Origin: Gammaproteobacteria bacterium
GTDB taxonomy: Bacteria; Pseudomonadota; Gammaproteobacteria; JAJDOJ01
Reading direction: 5' to 3'
NCBI GenBank assembly: GCA_026984215.1
Contig: JALSSO010000066.1
Location: forward strand, 1 to 56,823
Length of the DNA: 56,823 nucleotides
This document shows positions 21,559-28,766 of the stretch, in pieces; positions within the stretch are counted from its first letter, which is position 1, and each line of letters starts with the position of its first letter. Under the pieces are notes generated by a model, which saw only the letters and a program-made list of their open reading frames with translations, was not told the origin of the DNA and searched no databases. The position numbers and the translations under genes are program-made.

Positions 21559-23163
21559 TCAGGTGTGGGAGGGGTGGGACTGTGGGGCACGTTGCAGGAC
21601 CCGGTAACCGAAACGCTCGAACAGGCCCGTGCTCTCCACCCGGTCGCTCAGTTCCAGCACGTAGTGCCCGCGCGAACCGAGCGCGACAACATGGTTGCCC
21701 GGGTGGAAACGGCCGACCGCCCCGATCAGGGTGGGTGGCTGGTTGAGCGCCTTGACCGCGGGGAGCCAGAGTCCCGGCTCGGCCGACAGGTTGTCGACCA
21801 GATACTGGTCCTCGGGCTGGAGGTGGATCGGTACCACTTTGGGGGCCACCAACTGCACACCGATGTCCAGGTAGCCGTCCGCGCGTGCCTGCATCCAGCG
21901 TACCGCTGCGGCGTAGACCCGGGTCTGCCCAGCCTCGACGACGCGCACGGCCAGCAGCTCCCCCACCTGTGCGCCGCACGGGCGCAGGTGCGGCCAATGC
22001 AGTTGGTAACCGCCGGGGCCGAGGTTGACGACTTCCCAGAGCTGCCATCGGTCGTCGCCGGCGGTGTCCTGAACGGCATATCCGCCGGTGTCGAAAGCCG
22101 AATCCGTGGTCGGTTCCGTACCCGTCGCCCGCGATGTCTTGGTGCGCCTGGCGTGCATCAGGGCAGCATGGATCGCACTCAGTCCGCAGACGACGTCCAC
22201 GTGGTCCTGGCGGGGGATGCGTGAGAACCGCCGCGCCGGCACTGAGCTCAAGTTATGGATGAGTTTCCGGCTCAGGGCGTTGGGGATCGCCGCCCGGTCC
22301 GTGATGGCCGTACGAAGCCCGGGGCTGGAGTTTTCGGCCACCTGGGACAGGTGCTCGATCAAGGGCGTGAGGTGGACCGTACGGATGTCGGGCGTGAACT
22401 GGATCCGTTCCACTGGCGCGTATTCCGGTGGCGTGTCCGATTCCAGGTCCAGGTAGCTCGCGTAGCCGGCCTCGTTGGACGACAGGTTGTGTAGGATCCG
22501 GCACGGAGGGCGGGTCTGACGGAGAAATTCGGCGAATTTGTCCAGTTCGCCGTAGCGTAGGCTGTAGGGGTGGCTCAGTGCCAAGAGCACGGTGTGCAGG
22601 AACAGATCCTGAGAGGAGCGTCCACCCCGTGGTGCATAGTCCAGCGTGCTGCTGGTTTCGCCATACCGGTACAGTGCGTAGGCGCGTTTCCAGAACCCGG
22701 GCCGGTGGGGTTGATACAGCGCCATGGCCATGCGCGCCTCGTCGTAGATCAGCGCCAAGGCGCGGTGGATCGAGAGCGCCTGGTGCCGGGAAGGCCAGCC
22801 GTGCCTGCCGGAGGAGCCCCGTGCCACGATCGCGTAGCCGGTTTGCAGTTCCCAGGTCATGTCTTGATAGAGACGAAAGCATGCCTGGGTCTTGACCGAC
22901 AGGGGCAGGCTTCGGGCCACGAGCTGCTTGCGAAGGCTGGTCAGGGATCGCTGGGCCGCCCGATGGAGCAGTTGCAAGCTTTCCAGGCGGGCCTTCGCGG
23001 AGACCTCCTGGCGGTTGGCCAGCTCCAGTGCTTCGCGTAGGCGCTTGGTCGTCTCCGCCAGGTCCAAGGCGGGCAGTTCCTCCAGCCACTGCTGGACGCG
23101 GCGCGGCTGGAGCGGAAAACGCTCTGCGGCATGGGCACGGACTTTCGGCAGATCGAGTGTCAT
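21559..23163 (-). CDS. PilZ-like protein, FimX-locus partner
   Basis: A 534-aa cytoplasmic protein without signal peptide or membrane helices. The N-terminal two thirds is helical and Arg/Leu-rich. The C-terminal part (about 370-530) contains an NLGPGGYQL segment resembling the D/NxSxxG half of a PilZ c-di-GMP site. The preceding Arg motif is not clear, so ligand binding is uncertain. It lies 20 bp after epmB and 19 bp before the fimX-like gene on the same strand, so the three form an operon. The family is conserved next to fimX in other gammaproteobacteria, which supports a role in c-di-GMP or pilus control; the exact function is unknown to me. Confidence 0.65.
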   Translation of the reverse strand: MTLDLPKVRAHAAERFPLQPRRVQQWLEELPALDLAETTKRLREALELANRQEVSAKARLESLQLLHRAAQRSLTSLRKQLVARSLPLSVKTQACFRLYQDMTWELQTGYAIVARGSSGRHGWPSRHQALSIHRALALIYDEARMAMALYQPHRPGFWKRAYALYRYGETSSTLDYAPRGGRSSQDLFLHTVLLALSHPYSLRYGELDKFAEFLRQTRPPCRILHNLSSNEAGYASYLDLESDTPPEYAPVERIQFTPDIRTVHLTPLIEHLSQVAENSSPGLRTAITDRAAIPNALSRKLIHNLSSVPARRFSRIPRQDHVDVVCGLSAIHAALMHARRTKTSRATGTEPTTDSAFDTGGYAVQDTAGDDRWQLWEVVNLGPGGYQLHWPHLRPCGAQVGELLAVRVVEAGQTRVYAAAVRWMQARADGYLDIGVQLVAPKVVPIHLQPEDQYLVDNLSAEPGLWLPAVKALNQPPTLIGAVGRFHPGNHVVALGSRGHYVLELSDRVESTGLFERFGYRVLQRAPQSHPSHT

Positions 23164-23183
23164 GGCTCTGGGCGGCGAACGAT

Positions 23184-24248
23184 TCAGGACACGACGACCG
23201 GATCCGATGCGGCAAGGTCCACTTTGTATGGCTTCCCTGGGAGCTCCCGGACCAGTCGCGGGACCAGGTAGCCGGGCAAACGCTCGCGCATGTCCCGGTA
23301 CAGCCGCAGCGCCCTGCGATCGTCGATCCCGAAGTGAGCCGCGCCCTGCACTGGGTCCAGCGTATGCAGATAATAAGGCAGCACCCCATTGTCCAGTAGC
23401 GCCTCGCTCAACGCGCACAAAGACTCGACGGAATCGTTGACGCCGCAGAGCAGTACGCTCTGATTGAGCAGCGCGGCACCCGTCTGTCTGAGCCTGAACA
23501 AGGCCCGGTGCACCTCGGGATCGTCCAGCTCGTTGGCGTGATTGACGTGGAGGACCACCACCAGCCGCTGCCGGACCCGCTCCATCCAGACGAGCAGGGA
23601 ATCGCACACGCGTGACGGGATTACCACGGGCAGGCGGGTGTGGATGCGCAGTGTGCGCAGATGGGGGACGTGGGTCAGGGCCGCGGCCAGATCCGCCAGG
23701 CGGGAGTCGGCCAGGCTCAGCGGATCGCCCCCGCTGAGGATCAGCTCGCGTATCCGCGGATCCGCTCGCACCGCTCCCAGGGCCGGCTCCCAGGCACCGC
23801 TCGCCGAGGTCTCGGCGTAGGGGAAATGTCTTCGGAAGCAGTAGCGGCAATGGATGGCACAAACACCGGTGGTGATCAGCAGGGCGCGGCCTCGGTATTT
23901 TTGCAGCAGTCCGGGGGCGGTACGGGCACTGCGCTCTTCCAACGGATCGGTACCGAAGCCCACGGGAGACGCCAGCTCGGCATCCAGGGGCAGCACCTGT
24001 CGCAGCAGGGGATCCGCCGGGTCGCCGCGGCGCATGCGGCGAATGAAGGGTTCGGGCACGCGCAACGGCCACAGGCGCTGCCCGGCTCGTGTGCGGTGGG
24101 CCAGCTCGCTCAGCCCCAGTCGGTGCAGCAGCACGTTCGGGTCGCGCACGGCCCGGCGCAGCTCGTGCTGCCACGGCGCCGGAGGGGCGCCGTCCGGTGC
24201 TGGCGTTGTGATAGGGCGCCTTTTGCGGAGGAAATGGGGAGAAGGCAT
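23184..24248 (-). CDS. epmB: EF-P beta-lysylation protein EpmB (lysine 2,3-aminomutase)
   Basis: A radical-SAM, PLP-dependent enzyme that converts alpha-lysine to (R)-beta-lysine for attachment to EF-P by EpmA. It has 354 aa. The [4Fe-4S] motif CAIHCRYC, the following FRRHFPYAE, the SGGDPL motif, and the late PYYLHTLDPVQGAAHF segment are all characteristic. Its start ATG overlaps that of a truncated efp copy on the other strand (CATGG at 24246-24250), and no Shine-Dalgarno is visible for it. The conserved family region begins about residue 12, so the true start is uncertain. It heads an operon with the PilZ-like and FimX-like genes. Confidence 0.94.
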   Translation of the reverse strand: MPSPHFLRKRRPITTPAPDGAPPAPWQHELRRAVRDPNVLLHRLGLSELAHRTRAGQRLWPLRVPEPFIRRMRRGDPADPLLRQVLPLDAELASPVGFGTDPLEERSARTAPGLLQKYRGRALLITTGVCAIHCRYCFRRHFPYAETSASGAWEPALGAVRADPRIRELILSGGDPLSLADSRLADLAAALTHVPHLRTLRIHTRLPVVIPSRVCDSLLVWMERVRQRLVVVLHVNHANELDDPEVHRALFRLRQTGAALLNQSVLLCGVNDSVESLCALSEALLDNGVLPYYLHTLDPVQGAAHFGIDDRRALRLYRDMRERLPGYLVPRLVRELPGKPYKVDLAASDPVVVS

Positions 24249-24403
24249 GGCCAGCTATAGTACCAACGAATCCCGGTCGGGGCTGCCGGTGATGCCCCGC
24301 GCTGGAGGCCGGAGCGACGGTGGAGGTAGCGTTGTTCGGGGAGTCGAGCGAGGTCGTGCGCGTGGATACGCGCACCGATACCGGCGTCTGGCGGCTGAAG
24401 TGA
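24247..24403 (+). pseudogene. Truncated efp copy (elongation factor P relic)
   Basis: The first 48 nt (codons 1-16) match the intact efp at 28200 with two differences. The sequence then jumps to the efp C-terminus: LEAGATVEVALFG and VVRVDTRT, ending LK, aligns with [13 protein letters not shown] and VIRVDTRT, ending VK. About 140 internal codons, including the modified lysine, are gone, and the two halves are in different frames. Upstream sequence also matches the intact locus. After the stop, TGACTGCTGCGGGTGGCT resembles the first codons of epmA, so the duplicated segment once extended into epmA. The intact genes lie 4 kb away. Confidence 0.88.
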
Positions 24404-24417
24404 CTGCTGCGGGTGGC

Positions 24418-24687
24418 TCAGAGCGCTTCCGGGGTGGCTGGCCGCTCGGCCGGCGCGCCCAGGCAGCGGGCCGCGTCGGCCTCGGAGACCACGGGGTGAT
24501 CACAAGCCCGTTTGTAGACCTCGGTCACGGTGGCGTGGAGCGCGCCCACCGCCACGGCCTCCTCGCCCGGGTACAGGTGAAGAAAGCCGGCGATGTCGCC
24601 CCAGTTGCACTCCTCGGCCGCACGCTCTTCGAAGGCGTGGGCCAGCAGCATGTCCCGCAGCGTGGCCATCTGGGTCCCGCGATCCAT
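24418..24687 (-). pseudogene. 2-oxoacid dehydrogenase E1-alpha N-terminal fragment
   Basis: An 89-aa frame whose residues about 14-50 ([27 protein letters not shown]) match the N-terminus of pyruvate/branched-chain 2-oxoacid dehydrogenase E1-alpha, a protein normally of over 300 aa. The rest is unrelated and stops exactly where the duplicated efp/epmA segment begins, which indicates truncation by rearrangement. It starts 5 bp after the carboxymuconolactone-decarboxylase-like gene and lies downstream of a dihydrolipoamide dehydrogenase gene, so it looks like the surviving stub of a 2-oxoacid dehydrogenase operon. It cannot bind thiamine diphosphate as it stands. Confidence 0.75.
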
Positions 24688-24692
24688 GGGCC

Positions 24693-25043
24693 TCAGTCCA
24701 GCGCCGGTCCGGCGAACTCGTCGACGGCTTCGAGCAATGGGGTCATGTACATATAGGCCGGTCCGCCGTGCATGATCACCGCCATGAATCCGGCCTCGAC
24801 GATCTCGTCACGGCCGGCCCCGGCGGCCACCGCCTGTTCCACGTGGAAGGCGATGCACCATTCACACTGCGCAGCCACCGCAAGCGCCACATTGATGAGC
24901 TCCTTCATGCGCAGGTCGATGGCCCGGCCGGCCTCGGCCTTCTGCAGGAAGCCGAGGAAGGCGCGGGTCTCGGTGGGATAATCGCGTTCCAGCCGCTGGG
25001 TCAGCTCGGCAACCTCTTTCAGCTTGTCTTGCATTCGGCCCAT
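24693..25043 (-). CDS. AhpD-like carboxymuconolactone decarboxylase family protein
   Basis: A 116-aa cytoplasmic helical protein with the AhpD-type redox site CEWC followed by His (CEWCIAFH). ATG 25043 was chosen because GGAGAT lies 7 bp upstream; the frame is open to 25217 without a family match. Proteins of this fold act as peroxidase reductants or decarboxylases. In AhpD of mycobacteria the partner is a lipoyl protein reduced by dihydrolipoamide dehydrogenase, and such an enzyme is encoded just upstream here. That makes a thiol-redox role more likely than aromatic degradation; this is inference. Confidence 0.8.
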   Translation of the reverse strand: MGRMQDKLKEVAELTQRLERDYPTETRAFLGFLQKAEAGRAIDLRMKELINVALAVAAQCEWCIAFHVEQAVAAGAGRDEIVEAGFMAVIMHGGPAYMYMTPLLEAVDEFAGPALD

Positions 25044-25206
25044 GGGACGATCTCCATCGCTGGGTTGGAAATCCGGGCACCCACGCCAGCGCCTCCGGTT
25101 CGAGCGCTTGGCTGCGGAGCAACCGCACGTGAGCGTCCAGGTCGTCGCGGGGCGGGCGCCGAGAGGTGTGCGCTCTGCGTTGCAAAGCCCGCCACCGCAC
25201 GGCATC

Positions 25207-26619
25207 TCAGCGTCCAAGGTCGGTGGCCAGGGCCGCCCGTGCAGCCACGCCGAAGGACTCGGTGAGTGTCGGGTGAGGATGAATGGCCGCGGCCACCGCC
25301 TCCAGCGGCAGGCCCTGGGCCACCAGTACCGCAGCCTCGCCCATCAGCTCCCCGGCTCCCTCGACGAGCGCATGCACTCCCACCACCCGACGGCTGTCCT
25401 TCTCGTAGACGATCTTGAGCAGGCCCGCGTCGCGCGCAGCGATCTGAGCTCGCGCATCGACCGAATAATCGTATCGGGCCACGCCTACATCGAGGCCCGC
25501 GGTCCGGGCCATTGCTTCGGTGAGCCCCACCATGCCGAGTTCGGGCTCGCTGAAGATCACCGCACTGTTGCTCTCGGGGCGCGGAAAGGAGGCGGGCAGC
25601 CCCAGTAGGTGGCGTGCCACGGCGAGGCCCTGGGCCGTGGCCCAGTGGGCGAACATGGGGTGGCCAACGGCATCGCCCACGGCATGGATCCCCGGCTCGG
25701 CCGTCTCGAGTCGGGGATCCACCTCGATGCCACGGGGGCCATGACGCACGGCGGTGTTCTCCAGGCCGAGGCCCGCCACGCGGGGATGCCGCCCCGTGAC
25801 CAGTAGCACCGTGTCCGCCCGCGGTTGCAATGCCTCGCCGTCGGCCGCCTGTGCCCGAACGCGAAGGCCGTTGTCCTCGGCCTCGATGGCTTGCACCTTG
25901 CACGTGGTGGTGACGCCGATGCCATCGGATCGCATGCGGGCCTCGAGCCGCTCGGCCAGTTCCCGGTCCACGGGTCCGAGAATATGCTCGGCGACTTCCA
26001 GGATGTGGACCCGGCTGCCGAGGGTGTGAAAGACCTGGCCCAGTTCCACGCCGACGGGCCCACCCCCGATGACCACAAGACGCTCCGGGACACGCGGGTC
26101 TTCCAGAATGCCCTCGCTGTCCAGCACACCGGGCTGGTCCACCCCGGGGATCGGAGGCCGCGCGGGGATCGACCCCGGTGCGAGGATGGCCTTTTCGAAG
26201 CGGAGCTCCACGGCGTCGCCGGTGGCGGACACCACCTGGGCGCTGCGTGGCGATAGGAGTTGCGCGGTGCCGAATATCACCGAAAGCCCGGGGATCTGGC
26301 GCACGCGGGCCAGGGCCGCCTCGCTGCGGCGCTTGAGGACGGCGCGTTTGCGGGCCTGGATGGCAGACCAGTCCACCGTCATGGTGGTATCGTGCAGGCG
26401 CAGACCGAAGGTATGGGCTTCCCGCAACTCCCGTAGGCGCCGCGCCGATTCCCGGAAAATCTTGGAAGGGATGCAGCCTTCGAACAGGCAGGTGCCGCCG
26501 AGCCCCGGCCCACGTTCGACCAGCGTCACGCGCTTTCCGGCTCGGGCCAGGGCCAGGGCGGCCGGCGTGCCGCCAGGGCCGCCGCCGATCACCAGGATGT
26601 CTGTCTCGTGTCGTGTCAT
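25207..26619 (-). CDS. lpd: Dihydrolipoamide dehydrogenase (E3-like flavoprotein)
   Basis: A class I flavin disulfide reductase of 470 aa. The FAD motif GGGPGGTPAALALARAG is at the N-terminus, the redox disulfide is GGTCLFEGCIPSK, the NAD motif is VIGGGPVGVELGQ, the second FAD motif is GIHAVGDAVG, and the C-terminal active-site His-Glu is HPHPTLTE. Conserved spacing supports an active enzyme. It oxidises dihydrolipoyl groups, but no E2 or complete E1 lies nearby; only an E1-alpha stub does. Its usual complex is therefore missing from this locus, or the enzyme serves the AhpD-like neighbour or a lipoyl-carrier sulfur pathway. Start ATG 26619. Confidence 0.92.
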   Translation of the reverse strand: MTRHETDILVIGGGPGGTPAALALARAGKRVTLVERGPGLGGTCLFEGCIPSKIFRESARRLRELREAHTFGLRLHDTTMTVDWSAIQARKRAVLKRRSEAALARVRQIPGLSVIFGTAQLLSPRSAQVVSATGDAVELRFEKAILAPGSIPARPPIPGVDQPGVLDSEGILEDPRVPERLVVIGGGPVGVELGQVFHTLGSRVHILEVAEHILGPVDRELAERLEARMRSDGIGVTTTCKVQAIEAEDNGLRVRAQAADGEALQPRADTVLLVTGRHPRVAGLGLENTAVRHGPRGIEVDPRLETAEPGIHAVGDAVGHPMFAHWATAQGLAVARHLLGLPASFPRPESNSAVIFSEPELGMVGLTEAMARTAGLDVGVARYDYSVDARAQIAARDAGLLKIVYEKDSRRVVGVHALVEGAGELMGEAAVLVAQGLPLEAVAAAIHPHPTLTESFGVAARAALATDLGR

Positions 26620-26715
26620 CGGGGGGCCCTCTCCGGCTGGGTGATGCTGGTGCTTCCGCGCCGGTTACCGGATGTGTTCAGGGTTGGGCTGCCACCCGGG
26701 CCGTTGGCCCCCTTC

Positions 26716-27047
26716 TCAGGGCTCCTCGTTTCCCATGTACGTATAGGCCTCCCCGCCTGGATAGGGCGGGGAGGCCCATTTCCACAGCTCCGATGGCCCG
26801 CCGAAAAGGTCCCAAACGCATCGGCGATCGAGTTCGACGTGGGGGCAGATCTGCTCGGCCAGGTGAATTGACCGAGTGTCGAGATCGTGTTCGCGGACAT
26901 GGTCGATGATTTTCCAGTGGGGGCGCCAAGCGGACCGATGCCGTTGCGAGCCGCGATCGCCTGCGCTACGTCTCGGTTCCAGCGCTCCGGCTCCGCGAGA
27001 ACTCCATACTCATCGAACGGGTAGGCCGATAGATCGACGCTTTTCAT
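26716..27047 (-). pseudogene. DsrC/TusE-like gene with frameshift, cysteine-poor
   Basis: The first 41 codons read like the N-terminus of DsrC/TusE sulfur-relay proteins (YPFDEYGVLAEPERWNRDVA, then AARNGIG). The frame then breaks within GGCGCCCCCAC near 26925. Restoring one base gives PHWKIIDHVREHDLD and CVWDLFGGPSELWKWASPPY, ending at TGA 26716, for about 110 aa, the usual family length. The HW motif is present. The two C-terminal redox cysteines of DsrC are not: the tail ends AYTYMGNEEP. It would therefore belong to the cysteine-less paralogue group (RspA-like). GGAG lies 8 bp before the ATG. A sequencing error could mimic the frameshift. Confidence 0.72.
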
Positions 27048-27443
27048 GAGACTGCTCCATCGGGTCCAAGGTCATTTCCCGATGGTTCCGGGCCGAACTT
27101 CGCAACGCGCGAGCGACAAGCCGGAGCCTTCCATGGAGCACGCGGATGGCACCGGTGTCGGACGAAGTCCACCGTCGCATCTTATGCAACCGGGTGCGCC
27201 CGCGGCTGGATCTCGATCAAACCGGCGCCAGAAAGTGGTCTCCAGCAGCCGATAGGGGCGCTCGGGCCCGGTCTTGTTCCTGATGAACTCCGCGGCCGGT
27301 CGCTAGAGTCAAGCCTGGGCAATCCCACCCCATGGGACTGGATTCACGGGAGCCTCCGAACCACAGCGTGCCACGTCTGTGTCAGTCGGCAGTGTGGCTG
27401 CTCTGGATCTGAGTCACCTTCACCATCCGAGGGTGTGCGGCTT
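27048..27443. other. Intergenic region with possible coding relic
   Basis: 396 bp between the DsrC-like relic and hdeD, both on the minus strand. A minus-strand open stretch at about 27300-27073 (AEFIRNKTGPERPYRLLETT, then FWRRFDRDPAAGAP) looks protein-like in composition but lacks a start codon and has a stop just upstream. I do not recognise it, and it may be the decayed end of a gene. No RNA gene or repeat was found. Confidence 0.35.
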
Positions 27444-28025
27444 TCAAGGCCGACCATCTGCCCGTTTGGTGTCTGCCTTACGGGCGGCCCAGCCGATGAA
27501 GATCAGTGCCCAGCCATCGAACACCAAGCTGATCCCAACGAAGATGCCCACCAACACCAGTGAGGTGCCTGGCCAGCCCACCAGGAACAGGACGACCAGG
27601 GTCGCGTCCACCAGGCCATTGAAAGCCATCCACCCCCAGCCTTTCGCCGGATGGCGTTTGTACGCCAGCTCGAAGCTCGCGTAGGCGTCCATGGCCAGGT
27701 AGAAGGAGATCAACAGCGCCAGCGAGGCGACGCCCGGGACCGGGAAGAGCAGGAGTAGACCTCCGGCCAGCAATAGCACATCGGCTTTCAACCAGTCCGT
27801 GAAGACCCGCTGCTCGTTCTTGAAGGTGTGGTAGGCCCAGATCAGTCCACCGGCGATCAGCATGCCGCCCACGAAGCCCGCGGTCATGATCGACATGAGC
27901 CACGGGAGCACGATGCCCGCGGTTCCAAGGACAATGAGCACGACGCCCACGGCCAGCGTGTGAGGGCCGAAGTGCTGGAGTTGCTCCTTCAGCGCCGTTT
28001 TCTCGATTGGACGTCTCTCGACCAT
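27444..28025 (-). CDS. HdeD/DUF308-like membrane protein
   Basis: A 193-aa inner-membrane protein with about six hydrophobic helices in three pairs (LAVGVVLIVLGTAGIVLPWL; AGFVGGMLIAGGLIWAY; LLLAGGLLLLFPVPGVASLA; then the last two). Gly-rich helix pairs after a short cytoplasmic N-terminus are typical of the HdeD/DUF308 family, linked to acid resistance in E. coli, although the biochemical role is unknown. I chose ATG 28025. A frame extending to 28187 runs through the decayed epmB copy and the efp leader and is not credible. It is the first gene of the minus-strand segment that ends at the truncated E1-alpha. Confidence 0.75.
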   Translation of the reverse strand: MVERRPIEKTALKEQLQHFGPHTLAVGVVLIVLGTAGIVLPWLMSIMTAGFVGGMLIAGGLIWAYHTFKNEQRVFTDWLKADVLLLAGGLLLLFPVPGVASLALLISFYLAMDAYASFELAYKRHPAKGWGWMAFNGLVDATLVVLFLVGWPGTSLVLVGIFVGISLVFDGWALIFIGWAARKADTKRADGRP

Positions 28026-28096
28026 GGCGACAAAGTTCCAGGGGTTGGGTTTTGGTGCTGACCGGTGGGCCGGCCTACCGCCGAAGCGCTCAGGCC

Positions 28097-28201
28097 GCCC
28101 GCGGCCCGGCGCCGCGCGCGCTGCCGCGCCGCCGGATGGGCGCTGCCCTGCGCAGCCGTTATGATAGGGCGCCTTTCGCGCAAGCAATCAGGAGAGGGCA
28201 T
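28097..28201 (-). pseudogene. epmB 5' relic beside intact efp
   Basis: Positions 28097-28165 align without gaps to 24144-24212 (epmB codons about 13-35 and the shared leader), with 15 mismatches in 69 by hand count. The next 34 nt up to the start codons carry 7 mismatches. On the minus strand it begins [13 protein letters not shown] against MPSPHFLRKRRPI in epmB, then runs into a Pro/Arg-rich frame and loses all similarity. The epmB part of this copy was thus lost, while efp and epmA next to it stayed intact. Confidence 0.8.
28160..28195 (+). promoter_or_regulatory. efp -10 box and ribosome binding site
   Basis: TATGAT at 28160-28165 lies 34 bp before the efp start, and GGAGAG at 28191-28196 is its Shine-Dalgarno. 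No good -35 is visible. The truncated copy has the same leader with the -10 altered to TGTGAT. Confidence 0.4.
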
Positions 28202-28766
28202 GGCCAGCTATAGTACCAACGAATTCCGGTCGGGGCTGCGGGTGATGCTCGACGGCGAGCCCTATGTGATCGTGGAGAACGAGTTCGTCAAGCCGGGCAA
28301 GGGCCAGGCGTTCAACCGGGTCAAGCTGAAGAATCTCAAGACGGGCCGGGTCATCGACCGCACTTTCAAGTCGGGCGAATCGGTCGAGGCGGCCGACGTG
28401 GTGGACGTGGAGCTGCAGTATCTGTACACCGACGGGGCGTTCTGGCACTTCATGGATCCGGAAAGTTTCGAACAGTACGCGGCCTCCGAGGCGGCCATGG
28501 GGGAGGCCGCGCAATGGCTCAAGGGCGAGGAGCGTTGCCAGGTGACGCTGTACAACGGTGAGCCGCTGACCGTGAGCGCGCCCAATTTCGTGGAGCTCAA
28601 GATCGTGGAGACCGACCCGGGCGTGCGCGGCGACACGGCCAGCGGCGGGACCAAACCGGCGAAACTGGAGACGGGCGCGGTGGTGAAGGTGCCGCTGTTC
28701 GTGGAGGAGGGCGAGGTCATCCGCGTGGACACGCGCACCGGCGCCTACGTCTCACGGGTGAAGTGA
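28200..28766 (+). CDS. efp: Elongation factor P
   Basis: Binds between the P and E sites and rescues ribosomes stalled at polyproline. The 188-aa protein has the three-domain KOW/OB/OB layout. The tip of domain I carries Lys34 in KPGKGQAF, the residue beta-lysylated by EpmA and EpmB. The C-terminal OB domain ends [16 protein letters not shown]. The epmA start overlaps the stop (GTGA), so EF-P and its ligase are coupled, while epmB sits 4 kb to the left with a broken efp copy. This is the only intact efp in the window. Confidence 0.97.
   Translation: MASYSTNEFRSGLRVMLDGEPYVIVENEFVKPGKGQAFNRVKLKNLKTGRVIDRTFKSGESVEAADVVDVELQYLYTDGAFWHFMDPESFEQYAASEAAMGEAAQWLKGEERCQVTLYNGEPLTVSAPNFVELKIVETDPGVRGDTASGGTKPAKLETGAVVKVPLFVEEGEVIRVDTRTGAYVSRVK

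Noticed and set aside
21540-21590. Upstream start of the FimX-like protein at 21590
   Set aside because: It would overlap the end of the PilZ-like gene, adds a Pro/Ser/Thr-rich stretch, and GTG 21539 has a good ribosome binding site.
24418-24687. The 89-aa frame as a functional small protein
   Set aside because: Only its middle matches E1-alpha, and it ends at the duplication border; a truncated stub explains it better.
27444-28187. HdeD-like protein with a 54-residue N-terminal extension
   Set aside because: The extension is read from the epmB relic and efp leader, and its Pro/Arg/Ala-rich sequence also occurs opposite the other copy.
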